Positions 1-9,224 of a DNA stretch of 64,000 nucleotides are shown in pieces. The stretch is from the NCBI RefSeq assembly GCF_902497895.1, contig NZ_CABVHQ010000023.1, positions 1-64,000 on the forward strand. The letters are read 5' to 3'. The translations under genes were made by a program, and so were the position numbers. The notes under the pieces were generated by a model. The model worked only from the letters and a program-made list of their open reading frames with translations, had not been told where the DNA came from and did no database searches. The DNA is from Pseudomonas fluorescens. Its GTDB lineage: Bacteria > Pseudomonadota > Gammaproteobacteria > Pseudomonadales > Pseudomonadaceae. Position 1 is the stretch's first letter; each line of letters opens with the position of its first letter.

Positions 1-346
1 GGGCATGCCGAGCCTAGGCGAGGCACCGAATGGCGGGGCAAAAGCCCTTGGTTACTTGGGGCTTTTCCAAGTGACCCGCTGTAAGAGCGGAACCATAAGT
101 GGCCGTTACCGCAGAAACGGATATGTACATCAAAGAAAAAACCCGGTCGGCTTTCAGGCCGCCATCCATTTTCTTAAGTGAACAGCATTGCGGCCATTGA
201 GTCGGGCTTTTTCTTGCCAAAGAAACATCCACTGCAGCCAAGGGAAGACCCTGACACTGGAAGCCGGTAAACCTCTGGTCGGGTGCGTTGAACATCAGGC
301 CGAGCGGTCTGATCCATCCAGAAAGAACTTCAGGATTGCCGATCTC
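1..346. other. No supported gene
   Basis: I see no convincing gene here. Open frames exist on both strands but have no ribosome binding site or recognisable protein signature. The stretch reads like a decayed Pseudomonas intergenic or relic sequence in front of the small gene that starts at 347. Confidence 0.4.
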
Positions 347-628
347 ATGAAATCCTTCCAAGACGGTCTGCTGACGCCAGATGAAGAACGCAAGCTGCTC
401 GCTCTCGGTTCCTGGCACGACGCCCTGGATGATCGAGCACTCCGGATGAACTGCCCGGATGCCTATCATGATGAGTTACTTCGCCAAGCGGATGAGATGG
501 ACCGGCTGAAAATAGTCACCTGGCAAGAGTGGCGCGACCTTCGGGTCGAGGCTGATCGGGCTTACTTGCGTGCCGTTGCAGGGGATGATTTCACTTTGCA
601 GGCCAGAGTAGAAAGACCTGCCCGTTAG
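347..628 (+). CDS. Small hypothetical protein, 93 aa
   Basis: I do not recognise the family. The frame is open further upstream (to about 188), but the upstream part is low-complexity in character, while the protein from the ATG at 347 is well-formed, acidic and helical (starts MKSFQDGLLTPDEER). It is rich in Trp, Asp, Glu and Arg and has no membrane segment or signal peptide. A soluble protein of unknown role is the most that can be said. The choice of start is uncertain. Confidence 0.5.
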   Translation: MKSFQDGLLTPDEERKLLALGSWHDALDDRALRMNCPDAYHDELLRQADEMDRLKIVTWQEWRDLRVEADRAYLRAVAGDDFTLQARVERPAR

Positions 629-717
629 CAGGAGGTGGAGAGGGCGCGGTTGATTTTGCACCGGCCAAAAAAGAGCCTCAGAGCTCTTTGATGGGGAGAA
701 AGAAGAGCCGAAGAGGC

Positions 718-1411
718 TCAAGATGCGTTTGAATCGAATGGCGGGCTTGGTAGTCGTTCAGAACACTCGCCACCCACGCAATTGCCAGGGTACTTAAGCA
801 ACCGCGTAGAACTATCGTAGGAAGACGAGGTTTTTTGTTCAAGTGCCGTTAATCGCATGAGCGCGTCGATGCGCCCCTCGGCCACCAGCGTTGCTCCAAG
901 CGTACCGATCACCGACTTGGTCACCGACATTGCGGCATGCTGGCCGTTTTCCTTGAGTACGCCGAAGTAGCGTTCATAGACGATGCTGCCGTGGGTGCAG
1001 GACCACGATCCCGTCGGTATAGGTGGCGGCCAGGGATTGTTCCCAGGTCATCGCCTGTGTCGCGCCGAGCGGCACGAAACTGACTTCATCCAGGTCTTTG
1101 CGCAGGGCCCGAGGCAGTGCAACGGGAGATCCCGACCCGCGGGAGACGTTGATCGTGGGCATGAGCTGGCGAAAATTCGAGACGCTCCAGCGCATGGCCG
1201 GGAACTGGAAGTAGCTGCCATCTTCAAATCGAACGGTCCGATCGGCAGGTGGCGGGGAGCCGACCATCCAGCCCAGTTTTGCCGGGTCACTGGCTGCGGA
1301 GTCGGGGAAAGTCGAGGGTGCTGCTCCGTAGGCGGTCGATGCCAACAGACTGGTCAGCAGAACGGTGGTGAACCTGGCGATGGGTTTGCAGCAGGGGTGC
1401 AGGTCGGGCAT
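718..1411 (-). pseudogene. Broken serine hydrolase (beta-lactamase family)
   Basis: This is a remnant of a secreted serine hydrolase of the beta-lactamase/6-aminohexanoate-dimer hydrolase type. The N-terminus (ATG at 1411) has a signal peptide ending near ASTAYGA. The reading then runs to TYTDGIVVLH and is thrown out of frame by one extra base near 980. It continues in another frame with GSIVYERYFGVLKENGQ and the catalytic SxxK motif (SVTK in AAMSVTKSVIG). Family-like sequence stops soon after EGRIDA (near 860) and the rest, to the stop at 718, is unrelated. The gene is therefore both frameshifted and truncated at its 3' end, and cannot make a full enzyme of this family (usually about 400 aa). 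Confidence 0.75.
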
Positions 1412-1549
1412 AGGGGCGATTCCATTCGGGGGAGCTTGTCGATTCTTGAAGCAGATTATCAGTTCCTGGCTGCTGCTTCGCAAAACCGCGGGTTATGGAC
1501 TACTACTGACTGGCCTATTTCTTACGTCATTGAACGGAGATTCAAGTCG

Positions 1550-2005
1550 ATGCTCATGCACTGGTTTCTTGCGGCAATTCATCTACTGGCCTTCGCACTG
1601 GCGCTCGCGGCGGTCGTTGCGCGGGGTACGGCACTGCGCCGGATCACCGAAGATGTCGGGCAGCTGCGCAGGGTCTTGCTGGCCGACAGTCTATGGGGCA
1701 TCTCGGCCCTGGTCCTGTTGCTCACCGGTGGCCTGCGCGCGTTCGCCGGTTATGAGAAGGGCACGGACTATTACCTGCACCAACCGCTGTTTCATCTGAA
1801 GATAACCTTGTTTGTCTTCATCCTGTTGCTCGAGATTGCGCCGATGATCAGCTTGATCAAATGGCGTATCGCCTTGAGTCGAAGCGCGGCGATCGATACC
1901 CGGCGGGCGACACTGTTTGCCCGGATCAGTCATATCCAGGCGTTGCTGGTGGTCCTCATGGTGGTGGCTGCGAGCGGCATGGCGCGGGGCGTGGTGTTGG
2001 GTTAG
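1550..2005 (+). CDS. DUF2214-type integral membrane protein
   Basis: The product (151 aa) is a small inner-membrane protein with four predicted transmembrane segments: near residues 5-22, 45-62, 82-102 and 127-147. It resembles the DUF2214 family in size, in the DYYLHQPLFHLK stretch and in the pattern of helices; the family has no established function. An ATG at 1550 with a GGAG ribosome site about ten bases upstream is preferred over the long upstream extension of the same frame, which runs antisense through the neighbouring pseudogene. Confidence 0.7.
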   Translation: MLMHWFLAAIHLLAFALALAAVVARGTALRRITEDVGQLRRVLLADSLWGISALVLLLTGGLRAFAGYEKGTDYYLHQPLFHLKITLFVFILLLEIAPMISLIKWRIALSRSAAIDTRRATLFARISHIQALLVVLMVVAASGMARGVVLG

Positions 2006-2381
2006 CGCGGCGGGGGCTTCGCAGGGGGCAAGTGCCGGATCATCTGCGAGCAAAAGGTCGGGGAGTCTTTGTCTCGAAGTGTAAGGCCATATTTTTGACC
2101 AATTGCCGTCAGCAAACTCGGAAATCTCCGACTTTCAGCGCACTCAGACGTTGCTAGTATCGACTCGAGCTTTTTGCTGCGTAACAGCGGCGGGGTATGT
2201 CGACTCGTGCACGGGAGTTCTGGCTTGCCGGCTCAGGGCGGTATTGATTGCGCGAGCTATGGCGAGTTGGACCTGCACTGCGGCCAAGGAAAAGCTGAAA
2301 TCAAGGCATGACGAGTCGAACGAGCTTTCAGGTTTTTCGCCAGCCAATGCCGTGGGAGTAAGGGCTGGCTACTGACTAGGC
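2006..2381. other. Intergenic, no gene seen
   Basis: There is no supported gene. Frames of 60-90 codons exist on both strands but without a ribosome site or recognisable protein. A 7-bp inverted repeat (GCCAGCC at 2339-2345, GGCTGGC at 2363-2369) lies just beyond the rsmE stop codon. It has no U-tract in the rsmE direction, so it is at best a weak terminator. Confidence 0.4.
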
Positions 2382-2576
2382 TCAGGGCGTCTCGCGTTTG
2401 TCCGGTGCAGTCAGGCCTGCCTGGATGCGCTGATAGATTTCTTCGCGATGAACTGCGACGTCTTTCGGGGCATTGATGCCAATCCTGACTTGTTGGCCGC
2501 TTACGCCCAGAATGGTGATCGTAATATCGTCACCGATGTTTATGCTTTCACCGACTTTGCGGGTGAGTATCAGCAT
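2382..2576 (-). CDS. rsmE: CsrA-family translational regulator RsmE
   Basis: This 64-aa RNA-binding protein represses translation by binding GGA motifs at ribosome sites in the Gac/Rsm pathway; small RNAs such as RsmY/Z titrate it. The start [18 protein letters not shown], the core [14 protein letters not shown] and the helix [13 protein letters not shown] are diagnostic of CsrA. The [15 protein letters not shown] version with a short LTAPDK tail matches the Pseudomonas RsmE paralogue rather than RsmA. Its own ribosome site, AAGGAGAAGATC just before the ATG, contains a GGA motif, so autoregulation is plausible. It is monocistronic. Presence of an RsmE-type paralogue is a good marker for the fluorescens/putida/syringae side of Pseudomonas. 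Confidence 0.93.
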
Positions 2577-2825
2577 GATCTTCTCCTTGATTGCTTGGTA
2601 GGGGTACCTGATTCAGACAATGCAGATGTCGGTGGTACGTATAGATTACTGCGAAGTGACACAGTGTGGATGCCTCTTTCTGACGCATAGCTGCGCTATT
2701 AATTCCCAAGGTGCAACTATACAGAGCCGATAAACATCATTCTCGTATTTTAGAGCGTGTTTGCGGAAGTCGCGGCGCTATTGTGGGTGGTAAAATCGCC
2801 AGCTTGAATTCTTGAGGGGAAGGTT

Positions 2826-3203
2826 GTGCGTAAACTGGCGATGGGAATGGCGTTGTTGGCGCTGGCAGGGTGTGGTGAAGGCACCGGCATCGAGCACAAG
2901 GTCGAGCACAAGGTTGCATCGTCGCCTGCTGCGCAAGCTCCTGCGACCGAGGCAGCGCCGCAGTGGGATGTCGAGGTCAAGGGCGACACCTTGCTCGCGG
3001 TGAGCGATCTGACCGGCTGGTTGATCGAACACGGTTTCGTTTCCAATGTGATCCGGGACGGCGCTACCCAGCGGATCCTGATCGGCCCGTTCAGCTCCAG
3101 GGCCGAAGCTGAAGCCAGGCAGGTCCAACTGACCGAGAGCCTGGCCCGGGCGAAAAAACGCAATATTGTGTCAGAGGTGGTCGAGCATCCAACGGCTCAG
3201 TGA
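2826..3203 (+). CDS. SPOR-domain lipoprotein
   Basis: This 125-aa lipoprotein starts at a GTG preceded by AGGGGAAGG. Its short signal ends in the lipobox LALAGC, with the lipidated Cys at residue 16. A linker rich in Ala, Pro and Glu follows. A C-terminal domain from about residue 50 has the SPOR-like pattern (DLTGWLIEHGF, then RILIGPFSSRAEAEARQ). SPOR domains bind denuded peptidoglycan, often at the division septum, so the protein probably sits in the envelope. A hairpin terminator follows directly. Confidence 0.75.
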   Translation: MRKLAMGMALLALAGCGEGTGIEHKVEHKVASSPAAQAPATEAAPQWDVEVKGDTLLAVSDLTGWLIEHGFVSNVIRDGATQRILIGPFSSRAEAEARQVQLTESLARAKKRNIVSEVVEHPTAQ

Positions 3204-3224
3204 TCCCACATCAGATCTGAATGA

Positions 3225-3262
3225 AAAAAGGCCTCGAGACAGTGTTGTCCGAGGACTTTTCG
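3225..3262. terminator. Bidirectional terminator
   Basis: A CCTCG stem (3232-3236) pairs with CGAGG (3250-3254). It is preceded by a run of six A and followed by ACTTTT, so it can end both the SPOR lipoprotein gene (+) and endA (-), which converge here. Confidence 0.6.
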
Positions 3263-3277
3263 CATTTGCGCAATGGC

Positions 3278-3967
3278 TCAACCGCAGGCTTTCAAATCCA
3301 CCGGCCCGACGAACTCGTTGCCTCGCCCCATCACGCACGCCACGCTTTGATTGCGCTGGCGTTCCCAGTTCTGCACCGGATAGGTCTTACTCCAGGCTTC
3401 GTAGAGTTGGCGGTCCTGTTTCGACAGACGCAAACTGTACTGTTTGCTCATATAGAAGTAGGTGCGGGCGATCATTCCTCGAATGGACGGGCGGGGCATG
3501 ACCTTCCTGGCTTTGAAATCGACCTGGGTCAGGCATGAACCGTATTGCCCGGCTTGCACCGGCAGCCAGCCAAAACTGAAGTTGCTTCGATCCCCGTTCA
3601 CTTCGCCGATGCTGGGCACCAGGTTGTGCAGGTCCGCCTCGGCACGCTGGTAGGTCGGATCGTTGCGGGTGCAGTTCTTGCGGCCGCCGTCTTGCCAGCA
3701 TTGGCGTTGATGGCCAATATGCCAGGCCGGGACAATATGCTCCCACTCGATGCGTTTCGCGCGGTTGGCATTCTTGCGCGGTACATATCCACAGGCCGCG
3801 AGGTCGACTCGGTTGCCGGTATATTTGCAGCCGCAGTAGAACTCGGTGGACTGCGGCGCATACAGTTTCCAGGCGACTTTCTTGGCTTCATTGAAGGTGC
3901 GTGGGGCGGCGGCCTGGGCGCTAAAGGCGCCGAGGAGACAGACCAGGACAAGTAAACGAACAATCAT
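3278..3967 (-). CDS. endA: Periplasmic or secreted endonuclease I
   Basis: This is an endonuclease I-family nuclease of 229 aa that cleaves DNA outside the cytoplasm. From the ATG at 3967 the N-terminus is a signal peptide (MIVRLLVLVCLLGAFSAQA, cleavage before AAP). The core carries the family signature RIEWEHIVPAWHIG with the metal-site His, then DLHNLVPSIGEVNGDRSNF and a pattern of paired cysteines. A longer upstream reading adds a basic extension with no signal and is rejected. It lies 4 bp downstream of the DUF1654 gene and shares its promoter, which carries a LexA box, so the nuclease is probably SOS-induced. Confidence 0.9.
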   Translation of the reverse strand: MIVRLLVLVCLLGAFSAQAAAPRTFNEAKKVAWKLYAPQSTEFYCGCKYTGNRVDLAACGYVPRKNANRAKRIEWEHIVPAWHIGHQRQCWQDGGRKNCTRNDPTYQRAEADLHNLVPSIGEVNGDRSNFSFGWLPVQAGQYGSCLTQVDFKARKVMPRPSIRGMIARTYFYMSKQYSLRLSKQDRQLYEAWSKTYPVQNWERQRNQSVACVMGRGNEFVGPVDLKACG

Positions 3968-3971
3968 TGAG

Positions 3972-4223
3972 TCAATCTTCCTTCGGCACGACCCAGAAAA
4001 TCTGCACCCCACCATCGTCGCGGTAGGCGAGGGTGACGTTGTCGTTCTCGGCGATTTCCTCCAGCAGTTGCTCCCACTCGTCCACCGGTTCGTCCGGGAG
4101 CCGAAAGATCAATGCGGCTTTGGCCTTCTGGGCATTGGGGGAATTGATGATCTTCTGAACGCGCAAACCGAGGCGTTCATAGGAACCTGGAGGGGTAGTC
4201 GCTGCTGCGGAGGTAGTGGCCAC
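3972..4223 (-). CDS. DUF1654 protein
   Basis: This 83-aa protein matches the Pseudomonas DUF1654 family (SYERLGLRVQKIINSP, then AALIFRLPDEPVDEWEQLLEE and NDNVTLAYRDDGGVQIFW). The function is unknown. I chose the GTG at 4223, which has an AAGGA site at the right distance. The in-frame ATG further upstream would place the coding sequence across the LexA box. It is the first gene of a two-gene unit with endA. Confidence 0.8.
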   Translation of the reverse strand: MATTSAAATTPPGSYERLGLRVQKIINSPNAQKAKAALIFRLPDEPVDEWEQLLEEIAENDNVTLAYRDDGGVQIFWVVPKED

Positions 4224-4241
4224 GGAGAATTCCTTATTAAG

Positions 4242-4257
4242 CTGTACGTGCATACAG
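4242..4257 (-). promoter_or_regulatory. LexA (SOS) box
   Basis: CTGTACGTGCATACAG matches the CTGT-N8-ACAG LexA consensus. It overlaps the -10 element of the DUF1654-endA promoter, the normal position for a repressor site. Confidence 0.85.
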
Positions 4258-4282
4258 TATTTAACTGTAGGCAATTTCGCAA
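4254..4282 (-). promoter_or_regulatory. Promoter of DUF1654-endA
   Basis: On the minus strand there is a -35 TTGCGA (4277-4282) and a -10 TACTGT (4254-4259) separated by 17 bp. The -10 lies within the LexA box. Confidence 0.6.
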
Positions 4283-4411
4283 CTGCTTAAAATTCAATAA
4301 GTTCCTCTGACAGCGATTTATCCAGTTTGGTGTATGCAGTCGGGATTTTTTTTACGCCCGGGGGAGTCGCAGTGGCCAGGGATGGGGCGGGACGAGAGGG
4401 CTGTTGCAGAG

Positions 4412-4468
4412 CCACTCGCCAGTGCTGGCGAGTGGTCGTCACTGTTGCCCGGTCAGGCAAGACCGGGC
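4412..4468. terminator. Two strong hairpins after the asparaginase remnant
   Basis: A perfect 11-bp inverted repeat (4412-4422 with 4425-4435) is followed by a perfect 8-bp stem with a 6-nt loop (GCCCGGTC 4447-4454, GACCGGGC 4461-4468). The second lies 11 bp beyond the asparaginase stop codon and probably ended that transcript. Neither has a clear U-tract. Confidence 0.5.
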
Positions 4469-4478
4469 GAGGGCTGAA

Positions 4479-5413
<935 letters not shown>

Positions 5414-5847
5414 TCAGCGTTTGGGCCAAGGTAGGTGTCCCGACAGTTCTTCAAGCAAACCATCGGCTTCCCGGACAGCTCGATCACCATTCGCTGCCGG
5501 ACGCACATCTACTTCTTCAAAGACCAATATGGACTGTGTTTGCTTCGCTGGAGCGTAGTAAATCGCTTCCTCATAGCACGCGAAGCGCTGAGCAGCATCG
5601 CTGTTACTCCAGTCCGAGCCATCCAACTCAGCAGAAAATGGTTGGCCTGAGTCTTCTTTAATCGCTTCAATGGCTCTTTTTCACCACTCATGAACAGCGC
5701 TGCACTGCGCTCAGCGGGATCAATCAAAAAAGGCCTCCCCGCCAAAGCGCAGAGTTTTGAAAATTGCTCCACTTCCAGATGTTCGTCCATAGCACTTTTA
5801 TCCCAGCCAGCAAAAAGAGCCCCGCAGGGCCCTTTGTACTCAAACAT
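5414..5847 (-). pseudogene. Small hypothetical gene with a frameshift in an A5 run
   Basis: An ATG at 5847 opens a frame (MFEYKGPCGALFAGWDKSAM...) that reads well up to FMSGEK. Past a run of five A on the coding strand (5677-5681) the good-looking sequence continues in another frame (RAIEAIKEDSGQPFSAELDG, ending HLPWPKR at 5414). Read together they give a soluble protein of about 145 aa. Either the gene is inactivated, the run is a sequencing error, or translation slips there. It is the third gene in line, 56 bp after the ImmA-UvrD gene. I do not recognise the family. Confidence 0.5.
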
Positions 5848-5903
5848 GTATCACGTTACCAGCCAAATGACTGCTTCAGCTCATTCCTGTCTTTGGTCAC
5901 TAG

Positions 5904-8900
5904 TTAGGGCACTTTCGCGCACATGCTCAAATAAGCACACCTCTCGCAATGAGTGCCAGGCGTGGCAGATCGATCACCGTTGGCGAAGCGCTCAGCCGCT
6001 TTGTAGCTACCGGTTGCACTCGCCATTTTGCTGGGTTCGACTTCTGACGCCTTGTCTGTCAGCAACGAGTAAACGGTCAGGTTTGGCCATCTCGCTCCAT
6101 TAATATTCAGCAGCATAGGGCGCGCAGAGTTGGCGGTGTAAGCGGCACCACTTCCTGCACGAATCCAGTGAAGCCGTGCCTGGGCTCCGATGCCTTCTTG
6201 AAGCATCCATGGAAGTTCAATCCTGATGCCCTGCAATTCTGAAACCAATCTCTCGACGTAGGTGCCAGATGATCGCTTGCCCATGAGCAAACCCCTCTTG
6301 CACGCTATCACCGCATCTCGCTGCAGGGCAGGGTCATCGTTTTTGTCCGGCAGCCGGTGAGCTGCCCAAGCATCCTTGAATGCATCGCCCGGTTTGACTC
6401 CGTCTTTGAAGACGGATTTGAGCGTATCCATTACCGCCCCACGGGCACGAATTGAGATATCGATCTCTTGTTCGGCCGTCAGACTCAACTCATGCCGGTA
6501 ATGGTATTGGAGAGGGCAGTGTACGTAGGACTCAAACCCCTGGTGAGTAATAGCAGGCTTGATAGCACCGGGGGGCGAAAAGGCTGCCTTCGCCGGTGAT
6601 GTAGTCACGGGCTGAGGAATTCCTGTTTGTATGGAAAACTTCGCCGAGGCATCCAGCAAAGATGGCGGTCGATCACGTGATTCTTTGTGTTCGTACAGAT
6701 ACAGCTGATCACGTGCCCGGGACAACGCGACGTAAAGAAGGTTATTACGCTCAACGGCCTCTTCGAATGCATGCTCTGCAGCGGTGCTACCCAGCACCTG
6801 CGGAGGGATCAGCTCTTGGACGCGTGGGTCGTGATTGAAAGGAGGGTTTGGCCCAAAGGATTCTTTGTCGACATACCCTAGGTGTACAGCCGGAAACTCA
6901 AGCCCTTTGCTTGCGTGTACCGTGAGGAGCCGCACAGCATTCATCACCGATGCTTCCGGTGGTAAGTCACGCTCTCGACCCGTTTCTCCAATTCGCCGAC
7001 GAAGTTCTTCCCGTAGAAGGTATTTCGACAGTCGGGCTTGGGTGACATCGCCATCCCCGTTACGCACCGCATAAACAAACTGCCACAGTGCTAAACGGGC
7101 AGCCTGAGCCTTGATTGAGTTGTCCGAGAGCGGGGGTATTCCATAGCTCCGGTCAAACAGCAAGTCACAAACCAGATCCCAGGGATTTGAATGCCGACTG
7201 TGTTTTCCTAGGAGCACTTTAAGATTGGCGTTGACGGTATCGCCTGTCGGGGACAATCCTGGAATGGTTCGTCCTATCCAACGACCTCTTTGCAGCTCGA
7301 CACCCTGATGAGTCATCTGATTCAGGAGCTCAAGATCTTGCTTTGGCATTGTGAGGTATGGATCGCCAGTCAAACCGATCAGTGCCCGTGGATGTCGGTG
7401 GCAAAGAATCTGCATCAAGCAGATTAGGGTTTTGATTTCTGGTCGTTGGTAAATGTCGCCAATGTACAAAACAGGGATACCATTTTTCGCGAGGTCATCC
7501 GCGAGGCGTGCGAGCTCAGATTTTCGTCTGCAGATAACAGCTTGATCTCGGTAGGCTACTCCAAGGTCGTTCAGCTGTTGAATTTTGTATCCAACAGACA
7601 GGTTCAGGGTCTGTGGGCTGGAGCATGACGTTAGGAGCGGGAGCAGTGCACTAGAACCACGCGAAGCCGACATCGAATCGAGTGGGAGGCTGGGCTGCAG
7701 TTGGTGAATTCGCCCAGAAACGCTGAACAGATCCAGAATTTCTTGTTTGCTGCGCCGGTTTATGTCCAGGGTGTATTTTCCGACAGTAGAACCGGCGTGC
7801 TCTCCACGAAAAGCCTGGTCAAATTTGATCAGGCTTTTCACAGAAGCGCCTCGCCAATGGTGTATTGCCTGTCGGATGTCTCCCACTACCCAGAGGGATT
7901 TTGCCTTTCCCGCAAGCTGCCGAATTAATTCAACCATCGCTTCAGTAACGTCCTGGTACTCATCGACCAAGATATGCTCGTAATGATCAATGACTTGGGA
8001 AACCGATGCTCTGTCCGATTTGGCACGTAGAGCGGGCTTGGCGACCAAGTCGACGTAATCGACCATTTTCACTTCTTCCAAGGCCTGTTCATGGGCCTCG
8101 TACAGCGCTGCAATATCGGCTTGCTGCAGTGCGATATCGTCAGCAGGCGCGGGCAGGGCACTGAGTCTCGTCCTGTATGCGTCGGGTGTGACAAGCTCTT
8201 CTTTCAGTCTTTTTATATGGCTGAGGACGCTTGGTAGCCAATCATAGGGGTCTTGTAGGCGCAGGTAATATTGAAGATTCACGCTCGGAAGGCGTCGGAT
8301 CATTAACTGCACTTCTTGAAGCAGATCGGCAACCCTTACGTCTGAATCAAGTCCGAATACGTGGTGGTACTTACGCAAGAACTCCAGCCCGAAGGCATGG
8401 AAAGTGCCGGCCCAAATATCTGCTGAGCCTTGGACGCCCGAAGCCCTCAGTCGCTCGACCAGCTCATGTGCCGCTTTGTTGGTGAAAGTGAGCACCAGAA
8501 TTTTGCTCGGCTTAACCCCGGAGTCGATCAGATGCCTGATCCTGTGGACAAGCGTGGTCGTCTTGCCCGTGCCGGGCCCTGCAACGACGTTCACAAATCG
8601 TTCTTGGGCTTTTGCCGCCTTATCTTGATCAGCGCTTGGCGGAAAGGTGAGCGGTGCAGGAAGTGGCGCCGTTTCGGGAAGAAAAAGCGCATCGGCCAGC
8701 TGGAGCCTGACCAGTTCAAGTGGGATAACTAACTGCTGGGCGATTTGGCGAGCCGTGTTGCCGTCTATCCAGAGTTGCTTGGCCAACCAACGGGGAAGCA
8801 AGAACTCCCTTGCGAAGACGTTTGCCTGTAGCTCCTGGCGCTCTCGTGTACCGTAGGCCTCTACAACAAGGCTTGCGGGTGTGCCTTGGGACGCCGTGAG

Positions 8901-9218
8901 AGACGTTAATTGTGTGATGCTGGTGGACGGCTTTTCCGCGTCCAGAAACCAGTGCCCTAATTCGTGAGCCACCAGATAGGCATGTTCTTTTGCATCCACG
9001 TCATTTCTGACATAGATGAACTGTTCATCGCGATACAAGGCAGCACTGCCATTTCCCAAAATCGCATTGTCTGGAGGGACTTGTTCAATACACAGGTCGA
9101 GCACATCTTCGAATTGATTGAGCAGCTCAGTGCTTGTGGGTAGACCAGAGCCGCATACCGCAACCAGCTGATGTCTTGCTTGATGGGCTTGCAGGCGTGC
9201 TCGGTCAAAAGGGTTCAA
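5904..9218 (-). CDS. ImmA/IrrE protease - UvrD helicase - PD-(D/E)XK-like fusion
   Basis: This is a three-domain protein of 1104 aa. Residues ~60-180 form an ImmA/IrrE-type metalloprotease domain with the zinc motif HELGH (85-89) and a later ERQELQANVFAREFLLP helix. Residues ~195-850 form a UvrD/PcrA superfamily 1A helicase: Walker A AGPGTGKT (213-220), LTFTNKAAHEL, GTFHAFG, DEYQD box (419-423), TVHASKGLEFPAV and LLYVALSRARDQ. The last ~230 residues begin like AddB/Cas4 nucleases (FESYVHCPLQYHYRHEL) and end in a Cys cluster (C1091, C1094, C1100) like their iron-sulphur cap. The usual acidic/lysine catalytic motif is not evident, so the nuclease may be dead. It starts 6 bp after an HTH regulator gene. 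The likely role is DNA processing in phage defence, with the protease acting on the regulator; this is inference. Confidence 0.8.
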   Translation of the reverse strand: MNPFDRARLQAHQARHQLVAVCGSGLPTSTELLNQFEDVLDLCIEQVPPDNAILGNGSAALYRDEQFIYVRNDVDAKEHAYLVAHELGHWFLDAEKPSTSITQLTSLTASQGTPASLVVEAYGTRERQELQANVFAREFLLPRWLAKQLWIDGNTARQIAQQLVIPLELVRLQLADALFLPETAPLPAPLTFPPSADQDKAAKAQERFVNVVAGPGTGKTTTLVHRIRHLIDSGVKPSKILVLTFTNKAAHELVERLRASGVQGSADIWAGTFHAFGLEFLRKYHHVFGLDSDVRVADLLQEVQLMIRRLPSVNLQYYLRLQDPYDWLPSVLSHIKRLKEELVTPDAYRTRLSALPAPADDIALQQADIAALYEAHEQALEEVKMVDYVDLVAKPALRAKSDRASVSQVIDHYEHILVDEYQDVTEAMVELIRQLAGKAKSLWVVGDIRQAIHHWRGASVKSLIKFDQAFRGEHAGSTVGKYTLDINRRSKQEILDLFSVSGRIHQLQPSLPLDSMSASRGSSALLPLLTSCSSPQTLNLSVGYKIQQLNDLGVAYRDQAVICRRKSELARLADDLAKNGIPVLYIGDIYQRPEIKTLICLMQILCHRHPRALIGLTGDPYLTMPKQDLELLNQMTHQGVELQRGRWIGRTIPGLSPTGDTVNANLKVLLGKHSRHSNPWDLVCDLLFDRSYGIPPLSDNSIKAQAARLALWQFVYAVRNGDGDVTQARLSKYLLREELRRRIGETGRERDLPPEASVMNAVRLLTVHASKGLEFPAVHLGYVDKESFGPNPPFNHDPRVQELIPPQVLGSTAAEHAFEEAVERNNLLYVALSRARDQLYLYEHKESRDRPPSLLDASAKFSIQTGIPQPVTTSPAKAAFSPPGAIKPAITHQGFESYVHCPLQYHYRHELSLTAEQEIDISIRARGAVMDTLKSVFKDGVKPGDAFKDAWAAHRLPDKNDDPALQRDAVIACKRGLLMGKRSSGTYVERLVSELQGIRIELPWMLQEGIGAQARLHWIRAGSGAAYTANSARPMLLNINGARWPNLTVYSLLTDKASEVEPSKMASATGSYKAAERFANGDRSATPGTHCERCAYLSMCAKVP

Positions 9219-9224
9219 GAGTCT

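Noticed and set aside
14..469. Open frame of 151 codons on the minus strand
   Set aside because: Lies across the start of the better-supported plus-strand gene at 347, has no ribosome site and no protein-like signature.
983..1549. N-terminal extension of the DUF2214 gene
   Set aside because: It is antisense to the serine hydrolase pseudogene; the family starts at the ATG at 1550.
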